Positions 22,061-30,900 of a stretch of DNA of 41,686 bases are shown piece after piece (within the stretch, counting starts at the first letter, position 1; each line of letters opens with the position of its first letter). A model generated the notes under the pieces. That model did not search any database, was not told the origin of the DNA, and saw only the letters and a program-made list of their open reading frames with translations. The translations under genes and the position numbers were made by a program. Origin of the DNA: Scatavimonas merdipullorum (GTDB lineage: Bacteria > Bacillota > Clostridia > Oscillospirales > Acutalibacteraceae); assembly GCA_018712865.1 (NCBI GenBank), contig DVGH01000039.1, forward strand, positions 1-41,686, given 5' to 3'.

Positions 22061-23842
22061 TTGCAAAAACAATCCAACTTATCACGGCTGCTGGGCTATG
22101 CCGGCAGCCACCGGTATTTCACCTATGCCTCGTGGGTGCTTTCCGCCTTGAGCGCTTTGGTCGCGCTTGTTCCGTTTTGGTATATCTGGAAAATGATGCG
22201 GCAGGTGCTTGAAGTCGCCCCCCATTTCGGCCAAGCGCAGGATTTACCCCACAACGGCTGGATGGCTGTGCTGTTTGCTGTTCTTTCCGTCATCATCTAT
22301 ATTGCCGGACTCATGTGCTCCCATATCGCCGCATTCCGGGTAGCTACCAATATCCGCATCAGCGCTATGCATCATATTGTTAAGCTGCCGCTGGGATTTG
22401 TTGAAGAGTTTGGCAGCGGCAAGCTGCGCAAAATTGTTAACGAATCCAGCGCGGCAACCGAAACCTATCTGGCACATCAGCTTCCAGACAAAGCCGGCGC
22501 TATCGCCACACCCTGCGGTTTGCTGGTATTGCTGCTTGTGTTCGACTGGCGCCTTGGTCTTTTAAGCCTTGTCCCGGTCGTCCTAGGCTTTCTGATCATG
22601 ATGCGTATGACCGGCGCAAACATGCAACAGAAAATGCAAGAATACCAAAATGCGCTCGACGATATGTCCAATGAAGCAGTCGAGTACGTACGCGGCATTC
22701 CTGTGGTCAAAACCTTTGGCCAAACGGTGTTTTCTTTTAAAAAGTTTAAAGATTCCATCGACCGCTACGGCGTTTGGGTCATTGCCTACACAAAACAGCT
22801 CCGGATGCCCATGATTCTTTATACGGCTGCTATCAACGGTGTGTTCGTTTTTTTGATCGCCGCAGCGCTGCTGCTAACACAAAACGGCGTAACAACTACA
22901 TTTTTGCTCAACCTGCTTTTTTATATTATTATTACCCCGGTCATTTCACTGACCCTCACCAGAATCATGTTCCAAAGCGAAAATGCCATGATTGTCAACG
23001 ACGCACTGCAAAGGATCGACAGTGTTTTGAATCTCCAGCCGCTGTCAGAAACAACAAAGCCGAAAAAACCAAATGACTATTCCGTTACGCTTGAAGATGT
23101 CTGCTTTCGCTACGATGAAGAAAAAGAGGCGCTGCGCCATATATCCCTTTCCATACCTGCAGGGCAAACCGTAGCGCTTGTCGGCCCTTCCGGCGGCGGA
23201 AAAACAACACTTGCAAGCTTGGTGTCGCGCTTTTTTGATCCGCAGGACGGAAAAATACGCATCGGCGGTGTGGACATCCGGGATATCCCCAAAAAAGAGC
23301 TGATGAACACCGTATCCTTTGTATTTCAGGACAGCCGGCTGATCAAAGCATCGGTTTTGGAAAACGTCCGTATGAGCAGACCGGAGGCAAGCCGCAGCGA
23401 GGTCCTGGCCGCGCTGCAGGCAGCGCAGTGTATGGATATTATTGAAAAGCTTCCAAACGGTGTGGATACCGTAATCGGAACAAAGGGCGTATATCTGTCC
23501 GGCGGTGAACAGCAGCGCATTGCCATTGCGCGTGTTATGCTGAAAAATGCACCTATTGTGATTTTGGATGAAGCCACCGCCTTTGCCGACCCGGACAATG
23601 AAAGCCGTGTACAGGCCGCCTTTACCGAGCTGTCAAAGGAAAAAACGGTGATTATGATCGCTCACCGTCTTTCGACCGTTTCCAATGTCGACCGCATTTT
23701 TGTTTTGAAAGACGGGCAGATTGCCGAATCTGGAAGCTGGCGTGAGCTAACTGCCGCAAAAGGCATATTCAGCAAAATGTGGAAGGACTACCAGGCTTCT
23801 GTCCAATGGAAGGTCGCAAAGGAGGCATCCGGCAATGATTAA
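22061..23842 (+). CDS. ABC transporter half, fused membrane and ATPase domains (subunit 1)
   Basis: 593 aa from TTG at 22061, with GGGAGGG 6 nt upstream. The six-helix type IV exporter domain covers about residues 1-320. The ATPase domain follows: Walker A GPSGGGKTT, signature LSGGEQQR, Walker B VILDEATAFADPDNE, H-loop MIAHRLST. The ATAFADP form, rather than the usual ATASLD/ATSALD, is one I associate with IrtA/YbtP-type iron-siderophore ABC proteins. With the adjacent feo-type box this supports iron or metallophore transport, but direction and substrate are inference. Its end overlaps the next gene by 8 bp, so the two subunits are translationally coupled. Confidence 0.87.
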   Translation: MQKQSNLSRLLGYAGSHRYFTYASWVLSALSALVALVPFWYIWKMMRQVLEVAPHFGQAQDLPHNGWMAVLFAVLSVIIYIAGLMCSHIAAFRVATNIRISAMHHIVKLPLGFVEEFGSGKLRKIVNESSAATETYLAHQLPDKAGAIATPCGLLVLLLVFDWRLGLLSLVPVVLGFLIMMRMTGANMQQKMQEYQNALDDMSNEAVEYVRGIPVVKTFGQTVFSFKKFKDSIDRYGVWVIAYTKQLRMPMILYTAAINGVFVFLIAAALLLTQNGVTTTFLLNLLFYIIITPVISLTLTRIMFQSENAMIVNDALQRIDSVLNLQPLSETTKPKKPNDYSVTLEDVCFRYDEEKEALRHISLSIPAGQTVALVGPSGGGKTTLASLVSRFFDPQDGKIRIGGVDIRDIPKKELMNTVSFVFQDSRLIKASVLENVRMSRPEASRSEVLAALQAAQCMDIIEKLPNGVDTVIGTKGVYLSGGEQQRIAIARVMLKNAPIVILDEATAFADPDNESRVQAAFTELSKEKTVIMIAHRLSTVSNVDRIFVLKDGQIAESGSWRELTAAKGIFSKMWKDYQASVQWKVAKEASGND

Positions 23843-25574
23843 ACGACTACAAAAAAAGTACGCGCTGTCAGAACAGGGCGCAAAGGACCTGGTCAAGGGT
23901 TGTATCGCCTGTGCGCTGCAGAATATTTCCTTTATGTTCCCGGTGGGGCTGCTGTACGCATTGGTTAATGACCTGATTCAAGGCAGCGTAAGTGGGGAAA
24001 AAACCGTGTTTTATATTGCAGGCTGCACTGTCTGCATCTTACTGATCATCCTGACCACATGGTCTCAATACAACGCCACGTATTTTGCCACCTACCGGGA
24101 AAGCGGCGTCCGGCGTATTTCTCTGGCAGAAAAGCTGCGCAAGATCCCGTTGTCCTTTTTCGGGAAAAAGGACCTTGCCGACCTAACCAGCACCATTATG
24201 GCAGACTGTACATTTCTGGAACAGAGCTTTTCCCATTTTATTCCTGAACTGTTTGGCGCAATGGCCTCTACCGTGCTTGTCGCCATCAGTCTGTTTTTCT
24301 TTGACTGGCGCATGGCACTGGCTGCACTTTGGGTGCTGCCCGTTTCGTTTGCTATCGTCTGGTTTTCTGCAAAGGTGCAAGAGGCGCTCAGCCAAAAATC
24401 CATGCGCGCAAAAATGGCCTGTGCCGATGGCATTCAGGAATGCATTGAAACTGTGCGCGATCTAAAGTCCTGCAACGCAGAAGAAGCTTATCTGACCGGG
24501 CTGAATCAAAAAATCAAAGCGGTAGAGCACCGCGCCGTAATCAGCGAATTTGGAACGGCCGTGTTTGTGGTTTCCGCCTCCCTGCTTTTAAAGCTTGGCA
24601 TTGCCACGGTAGCTTTGGTAGGCGCCATATTGCTCCTACAGGGAACGCTGGATATTATGACCTTCTTTCTGTTTTTGCTGGTCGTATCAAGATTTTACGA
24701 CCCGCTGCAGGGCGCCCTGCAAAATCTGGCAGCAGTCATCAGCACACGGACAAATATTGCCCGCATGAACGAAATTTTAGACCATCCGGTCCAAACGGGC
24801 GAAAGCCGCCTTTCCAATAAAGGATCCGACATCGTATTCCAGCATGTGGGTTTTTCCTACAATCGAAACGAAACGGTGCTTTCAGACGTAAGCTTTACTG
24901 CAAAGCAAGGGGAAGTCACTGCGCTTGTCGGGCCTTCCGGCGGCGGAAAAACAACGGTGTCCCGCCTTGCCGCCCGCTTTTGGGATGCAGACAGAGGGAA
25001 GATCACCGTAGGCGGCATGGACATTGCATATGTTGATCCGGAAACCTTGCTATCCCTTTACTCCATCGTCTTTCAGGACGTAACCCTGTTTAACAATACC
25101 ATTCTGGAAAATATCCGCATAGGAAAAAAAGACGCCACAGATGAAGAGGTGCTGGCGGCCGCAAAGCTTGCAAACTGTGACGAATTTGCCGAAAAACTGC
25201 CTGAAAAGTGGAACAGTCAAATTGGCGAAAACGGGTGCGAGCTTTCAGGCGGTGAACGCCAGCGCATCTCCATCGCCCGGGCGTTTTTGAAAGACGCTCC
25301 CATTATCCTTCTGGATGAAGCCACTGCCTCTTTGGATGTGGAAAACGAAACCCTGATCCAATCGGCCCTGTCCCGCTTAATTCAAAATAAGACCGTACTC
25401 GTCATCGCACACCGCATGCGTACCGTCGCGGGTGCAGACAAGATTGTTGTCCTGTCCGGTGGCCACGTTGCCGAACAGGGTCCTCCTGAAACGCTGCTTG
25501 CACAAAATGGAATTTACACCCATATGGTCAAGCTCCAGACAGAAAGCCAAAGCTGGGCAATCCACAATGGGTAG
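23835..25574 (+). CDS. ABC transporter half, fused membrane and ATPase domains (subunit 2)
   Basis: 579 aa. The N-terminal six-helix domain covers about residues 1-310. The ATPase has GPSGGGKTT, LSGGERQR, IILLDEATASLDVENE and VIAHRMRT. Both nucleotide sites look catalytically complete, with a standard ATASLD Walker B here against ATAFADP in the partner. The ATG overlaps the upstream gene by 8 bp. The pair should form a heterodimer. A terminator follows about 150 bp downstream. It resembles YbtQ/IrtB-like and multidrug MdlB-like proteins. Confidence 0.87.
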   Translation: MIKRLQKKYALSEQGAKDLVKGCIACALQNISFMFPVGLLYALVNDLIQGSVSGEKTVFYIAGCTVCILLIILTTWSQYNATYFATYRESGVRRISLAEKLRKIPLSFFGKKDLADLTSTIMADCTFLEQSFSHFIPELFGAMASTVLVAISLFFFDWRMALAALWVLPVSFAIVWFSAKVQEALSQKSMRAKMACADGIQECIETVRDLKSCNAEEAYLTGLNQKIKAVEHRAVISEFGTAVFVVSASLLLKLGIATVALVGAILLLQGTLDIMTFFLFLLVVSRFYDPLQGALQNLAAVISTRTNIARMNEILDHPVQTGESRLSNKGSDIVFQHVGFSYNRNETVLSDVSFTAKQGEVTALVGPSGGGKTTVSRLAARFWDADRGKITVGGMDIAYVDPETLLSLYSIVFQDVTLFNNTILENIRIGKKDATDEEVLAAAKLANCDEFAEKLPEKWNSQIGENGCELSGGERQRISIARAFLKDAPIILLDEATASLDVENETLIQSALSRLIQNKTVLVIAHRMRTVAGADKIVVLSGGHVAEQGPPETLLAQNGIYTHMVKLQTESQSWAIHNG

Positions 25575-25726
25575 ATGCCGCCGGAAAGCTTTCTCTGTTT
25601 GAATATAGAGCAGGCGTTCCCTTACATGGTTTTTTTATTTCTATAAAAAGGACCGGTCAAATGGCAGAGGAGCATAAAAAAGTATTGAAAAAACTCTGAC
25701 CTATGCCAAGTGAACGGGAAACAAGA

Positions 25727-25767
25727 AAACTCTATGTGAATGGAGTAACCATTTGCATAGAGTTTTT
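25727..25767 (+). terminator. Terminator downstream of the ABC operon
   Basis: A long stem AAACTCTATGTGAATGG (25727-25743) with CCATTTGCATAGAGTTT (25749-25765), two G-T wobbles, 5-nt loop, ending in a T run. Confidence 0.8.
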
Positions 25768-25860
25768 CTTTTGCTTTTTCAAATTTTCAGCGTCCGCAGG
25801 GCGCGTGGCCGTCACCGAAGGTGGAGATCTTGGGGGCTTGGGGTTATTCCACAACAAGCA

Positions 25861-25886
25861 TTTTGGTCGATGAAATCCGACCAAAA
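25861..25886. other. Perfect 9-bp hairpin
   Basis: TTTTGGTCG (25861-25869) and CGACCAAAA (25878-25886), 8-nt loop. On either strand the arms end in A or T runs, so a bidirectional terminator is possible. Confidence 0.5.
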
Positions 25887-25933
25887 TTGCAAAACATATA
25901 TATTGTTTGCATTGCTTGCCATCTAGAAAAAAC

Positions 25934-25962
25934 TTTAAAATCTACGAATATTCGTATATAAT
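25934..25962 (+). promoter_or_regulatory. Promoter with a 14-bp palindrome in the spacer
   Basis: -35 TTTAAA (25934-25939), 17-bp spacer, -10 TATAAT (25957-25962). The spacer contains the perfect palindrome TACGAATATTCGTA (25943-25956), ideally placed for a repressor. It drives the LuxR-type gene 65 bp downstream. Confidence 0.6.
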
Positions 25963-26026
25963 ATAAAAAACATTTGCCAATGATGCGTTTAATAGAGGTA
26001 TTACCCTTTTGAAAGGCGGTGGCAGA

Positions 26027-27237
26027 ATGAAAAGTTATCTCTCTATCCGGGAGGCGGCAGAAAAATGGGGCGTGTCCGAACGGAGGATCAATCAATACTG
26101 TGCCGAGGGGCGTATTCCCGGCGCACAGAGGTTTGGAAAGTCCTGGGCGATCCCAGACGATGCAGAGAAACCCGGCGATCCGCGACGGATGCGGCGACAG
26201 GCAACATCCGCTCCGGCAGAGACGGCTCCCGGCAGTCTGCTTGACCACACAAACCTCATGCCACTGATGAATACGGCCTTTGCTCCGGGACACTGCCGGG
26301 AGGCTGTGGAAGCAATGACTGCGGGCCTCAGCGGGATATTGCCATGGCAGAGTATTACTATTTCAGCGGTCGGCCGGAGGAAGCGGCAAAAGAAGTAGAA
26401 TCTTATCTCACCAGTCCTGATATGGGGGCGCGGCTCTCCGCCTGCCTGATCTACGCTTATGCCAATCTTTCCATCGGACAGATACCGAAGGCCAGATTTG
26501 CTTTGGGGGAACTGAATGCCTCCCTTGCCGCCGCAGGAGAGCAATCGCCTCAGTTTCGGGCGGCATCGGCTTTTATTGCGTCGACCGGGGCGGTGTTACT
26601 CCATTTGCCGCTGCCAAAGGAAATGCCAGAGGTCGATAGTTTCCTGCCGCTGTTGCCTCCGGGACTTCGGGCATTTGCCCTGTATGTGCAGGCCCACTAC
26701 CTCTATCTGAAAGAGGAGTATGCACACAGTGCGGGCATCGTGGAGGCTACCCTTGCCATGGGCGCGGCGCGATACCCAATCCCCGCTATCTACTTACATT
26801 TGGTAGCGGTAATGGACTATATGAGCCTAAAACAGCCGGACAGTGCTGAGGCCCATCTTCTGACGGCGTGGGAGATCGCCCGGCCAGACGATCTCATCGA
26901 AGGCTTCGGAGAACATCATGGACTTTTGGGAGCAATGCTGGAGGCGGTCATTAAACCAAAATGGCCGAAGGACTTTAAGCGGATCATCGACATCACCTAT
27001 CGTTTCTCTTCCGGATGGCGTAGAGTTCATAACCCGATCACCGGGCACGATGTGGCAGACGACCTAACCACAACGGAGTTTGCCATCGCCATGCTTGCCG
27101 CCCGCGACTGGACCAACCAGGAGATCGCGGTACACCTGAATATATCGGCCAATACGGTCAAAAGCCACATCTCCGAAGCAATGAGAAAATTAAACGTGGA
27201 AACAAGAAAAGAACTGAAACAATATATGCTGCAATAG
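26027..27237 (+). pseudogene. LuxR-type regulator with N-terminal MerR/excisionase-like HTH, frameshifted
   Basis: Two frames belong to one gene. From ATG 26027, MKSYLSIREAAEKWGVSERR and the INQYCAEGRIPGAQRFGKSW segment form an excisionase-like winged HTH. That frame reads through to 26398. The rest (GPQRDIAMAEYYYF onward) is in another frame: a TPR-like helical middle and a C-terminal LuxR/GerE HTH (TNQEIAVHLNISANTVKSHI) ending at 27237. The join is at about 26323-26326, where one extra G in the GCGGGCC run would restore a roughly 400-aa protein. Either the gene is broken or the base is a homopolymer error. Both halves are otherwise free of stops. It likely regulates the adhesin operon downstream (inference). 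Confidence 0.8.
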
Positions 27238-27241
27238 AAAA

Positions 27242-27265
27242 ATGCCCGTGGAATTCCGCGGGCAT
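27242..27265 (-). terminator. Hairpin with T tract on the minus strand
   Basis: A nearly perfect 24-bp palindrome around GGAATTCC with ATGCCCG/CGGGCAT arms. The T run (TTTTTC) follows on the minus strand only; the plus side has none. It would stop antisense RNA entering the regulator gene. Confidence 0.5.
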
Positions 27266-27309
27266 CACCCATTTCAGGGGTCAAAACGGGTAATAGAAAT
27301 CCCGATTTT

Positions 27310-27372
27310 CCTTCGGTATAATAAAGGTGTGAAAATATAGCACAGACATGTGAAGACAGGATTTACCGAAGG
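27310..27372 (+). promoter_or_regulatory. Probable promoter of the adhesin operon flanked by a 9-bp inverted repeat
   Basis: -10 TATAAT (27317-27322) overlaps CCTTCGGTA (27310-27318), whose perfect complement TACCGAAGG lies at 27364-27372, 45 bp downstream. No good -35 is visible, suggesting an activator-dependent promoter. The repeat could be a regulator site or a long-range RNA stem. Confidence 0.45.
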
Positions 27373-27444
27373 AGAGCAGGGATGATAGATGAAAACTGAT
27401 AAAAAAGTCCTTAACCAATGGGATGGATTTTCTATCATTAGACA

Positions 27445-27471
27445 GATAGGCAGGATGAGCCTATCCTTTTT
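27445..27471 (+). terminator. Leader terminator 1
   Basis: GATAGGC (27445-27451) with GCCTATC (27459-27465), 7-nt loop, then CTTTTT. It lies between the promoter at 27317 and the first gene at 27664, so it would attenuate that transcript. Confidence 0.6.
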
Positions 27472-27506
27472 CCCTGCGCATAATTTCATAATGACGTGTA
27501 AAAGGA

Positions 27507-27551
27507 CGCGCTGCACCTGCGGTTTATCCGCAGCTGCGGCGCGCTCTTTTT
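27507..27551 (+). terminator. Leader terminator 2
   Basis: A 15-bp stem with one mismatch (27507-27522 with 27528-27543), TTTAT loop, followed by CTCTTTTT. It is stronger than the first and also lies upstream of the first gene of the operon. Confidence 0.7.
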
Positions 27552-27663
27552 CTATTGCAACGAATTTGACGCTTTGGGAGAGGGGGTGTTTACAGCGTGT
27601 GTATCCACGACTCCCGCACAGCACTCTGCCCGCGCCGTAGAGAAAAGAAGGGGGCTGAGAGAA

Positions 27664-27999
27664 ATGGAGAAGGTCAAACGATACGAGATTGAGGGAACCA
27701 TTCTGGATATCCCCATGTATTGGGAGGAACGTTCCCAAAAATATCTGGAGGATTACAGCGGCCTCATCGAAAACCCGGCATACACTCCGGAAGGGCGTCC
27801 CATCCTGCTGACTATTGAGGACGCCTGCCGCTACAGCGAGCCGGCGGAGGGTGAGCCAAGGTGCATTGACTGCGGTTCCTGCGTCTACTTTCGCCAGCCC
27901 CGCGGCTCCCTGCTGGGTGTTTGCCACAACGAAAAAATGTGCTCCGGTGCAAAGCCGGAACAAGCGAAAACAAATATGAAGAAGGAGGAAACAACATGA
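27664..27999 (+). CDS. Cys-rich hypothetical protein preceding the adhesin
   Basis: 111 aa. The ATG at 27664 follows GGGGGCTGAGAGAA. The first half is acidic (IEGTILDIPMYWEERSQKYL); the second half carries a cysteine cluster, CRYSE..RCIDCGSCVYFRQ..GVCHNEKMC, with spacing that could bind zinc or a metal cluster. No family recognised. Its stop overlaps the adhesin start by 4 bp (ATGA), so the two are coupled. In-frame codons continue upstream to a possible GTG near 27589 but without conserved content. Confidence 0.65.
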   Translation: MEKVKRYEIEGTILDIPMYWEERSQKYLEDYSGLIENPAYTPEGRPILLTIEDACRYSEPAEGEPRCIDCGSCVYFRQPRGSLLGVCHNEKMCSGAKPEQAKTNMKKEETT

Positions 28000-30900
28000 G
28001 AAAGAAAAGACGTTTATTAAGCCTGCTGCTTTGCGGCGCGCTGCTCTTCTCCCTCTGCCCGCAAACGGCAGTATTTGCTGCGGGGACGGACACAGGCAAG
28101 GCGATTCAGCTTGGCATAGACAGCATCAGCGGCTATGACAGCACCGCCGGGTATGACTATATCTACTTTGGCAACTGGACGGCCCTGGACGACAATACGG
28201 CTTCCGTCCCCATCAAATGGCGTGTGCTGGATAATACAGCCAACAACGGGAATGACGGGCTGTTCCTATTGTCCGAGGGGCTATTAGGAGAAACAAGTTT
28301 TGACAGTGATACAATCAGTGATGCATGGCAGGACAGCGACGCGAAAGTCTGGTGCGAGGATTTTTACAACAACGGCTTCAGCGCCGCAGAGCAGGCCGCC
28401 GTTTTGGCGACCACGAAAAGCGATGGCGCTCATACTAGCATCAGCGCCCCACCCGATCATTTTGTCGCTTCTGAAAATATCCTAAACGGGGATAAGGTAT
28501 TTTTCCTTTCAGCGGAGGAAGTGGAAAACAGCGCATACGGCTTTACAGATAACAATGCGCGAAAGGCTTCGGACATGTGGTGGCTTCGCTCGCCCAGCGC
28601 CAAAGCAGGAGATTGGAGCGGTGCCGGTTTCGTCCTATATGATGGTACCGTGGTGGCCAACAATTTGAATGCAAACTTAGGAGCGCGCCCGGCTTTTAAC
28701 TTAGATACAAGCTCTGTTCTCTTCACCTCCGCCGCTGCAGGCGGCAAGTCCGTCAGCGGCATGGACACAGGTCTAGCGGTAGTGAGCGATTATGACGGAA
28801 ACGAATGGAAGCTGACCCTTTTGGACAGCAGCCGCGAGTTTAAGGTAACAGAACCGAGCGCCGGCGGAAAACCCGGCGATACCATTGCGCTCAACTATAC
28901 GGGGGCAGAGACGGGAGAAAATGAATATATCTTGGCCATTATCACAAACAAATCCGATGGCGATGTGCTGTATTACGGACGGGTAGCACAGCCGGACGGC
29001 GCGGACGGCAGCCTGGAAATTACCATCCCAACCGGCCTTGCGGAGGGCAGCTATACCCTGCATGTGTTCACCGAGCAGTACAACGGCGATTGCAAAACCG
29101 ATTATGCCAGCGCGTTTCAATCGGTTGATCTCACCGTCACCGCGTCCGGCACGGGAGAACCTGACCCTAAGCCGTCAGAGCCTGCCGAAATCGTCATAGG
29201 AGGAGAAGTCATTTCAGGCAGCGCGGAAACCCCCGCCTACGCCCTGACGGACGACACCGGCGCGGTGACGACCACGGGTGCAAACGAAAATAACTACAAC
29301 ATCAAGTGGGACGGCAGCACCCTGACCCTCGACGGCACGACAATAAACGGCGGCATTTTCAAAAACTTCCTTGAAGAAGACGACGATCTGACGGTAAATG
29401 TCGTAGGCGAAAATACGATAAATATAACCGATACATACGGAATATCCTTAGGAGCAAATGCGCTTTATCTCCAGGGAAGCGGAACGCTGAAAATTGTTGA
29501 AGTAGGAGACATGCGACAGCAGGGCATCTGGGCAAAGAAAGTAACGATAGACGGCGTTGCCTTAACCATAAATTCCATCGCAAGCTGCATTTATGCCGAG
29601 GCAAATTACGGCATCGCTGTGGAAGATGGAGACGAGACCATCAACGTTATAAACGGCGCCGAACTCAACCTCGTCTCAAATCAATCTGCACCGATCTCTG
29701 CCAAACAGGGAATATTGATCGACGGCAGTACCGTGACAGCAACGACGAACGCCAGTTCACACCATGCCCTTTATGCATATGAAGGCGGCATCGAGATCAA
29801 CAATTCTACAGTAAAAGCATATGCGGAGTCGTCCTCAAACGCCGCTGTGTGGGCGGACACATCTATCAAGATCACCGGCGAAAGCGACGTAACGGCGACG
29901 GGAGGCTATGGCATCTACGCCGGCGGCGATGTCTCCATCACCGGCAGTAAAGTTACAGCCACGGGCGCAGACGGTAACGCCAGCAGCATAGGCATATACT
30001 CCGACATGGGAAACGTCACCATAGAGGGCGGCGAAGTTACCACCACAGGCGGTGAAGCCACCGGCTCTGACGCCTACAGCCACGGCATCGACGCCTACGG
30101 CAATGTATCCATCACCGGCGGCATGGTGGAAGCTACAGGCGGCAGTGAGGCCATTTATGCTTGGAGAAATGTCATCGTTTCCCCGCAGACCGGCAAGGCT
30201 ATCGAGGTCAAGGCAGGCGAAAATGCAGATGACGCGGCAGAAATCAGCGGTTCGCCGTTTACTGAGGAAACAGAGATTGACAACCTCGTTGTCAATGAAA
30301 AATACTTCCACAGCGAGGCCGTGGAGATTACATCTCCGGATCCCGATCCCCCGACCAACGCCGACATCTACGTGGGCGGCGTTGGTCTGACGGGCACTCC
30401 GGATGACCCCGCCTACGCCTTGACAGATGACACCGGCGCGGTGACGACCACGGGCGCGACTGCGGACAACTACAACGTCATGTGGGATGGCAGCACCCTG
30501 ACCCTCAATAATGCGGCGATCACGCAGGGCTCGCATACGTTTTCGGGCGACGAAGCCAGCGCTGCCATCTACTCTGAAACCGGCCTTACGATAGAGCTGA
30601 CAGGCGAGAACATGGTCGCCGGTCCGGACGGCAACTCTGAAAACGGAATCCAAGTAAGTCTCGGAATCTATGTCTACGAAGATCTCGCCATCATCGGCGA
30701 TGGCGCTTTGAATGTCACAGGCGGCGATGTCATCGATGCCAGCAGGGTGAACAGCTACGGCATATGTTCCTATGACGGAAACGTCACCATAGAGAGCGGC
30801 ACGGTGGAAACTACAGGCGGCACGGTCACGGGCGATGACGCGGAAAGTTACGGCATCAGCGCCTATGACGTCACCATAAACGGCGGCACAGTCACAGCTA

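Larger units (their letters stand above)
25575..26026. other. Intergenic region between ABC operon and LuxR-type regulator
   Basis: 450 bp without a supported gene. It contains the terminator at 25727-25767, a separate hairpin (25861-25886), and the promoter with a palindrome (25934-25962). The middle (25790-25860, rich in G on the plus strand) shows nothing I can name and may mark the edge of the surface-protein island. Confidence 0.6.
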
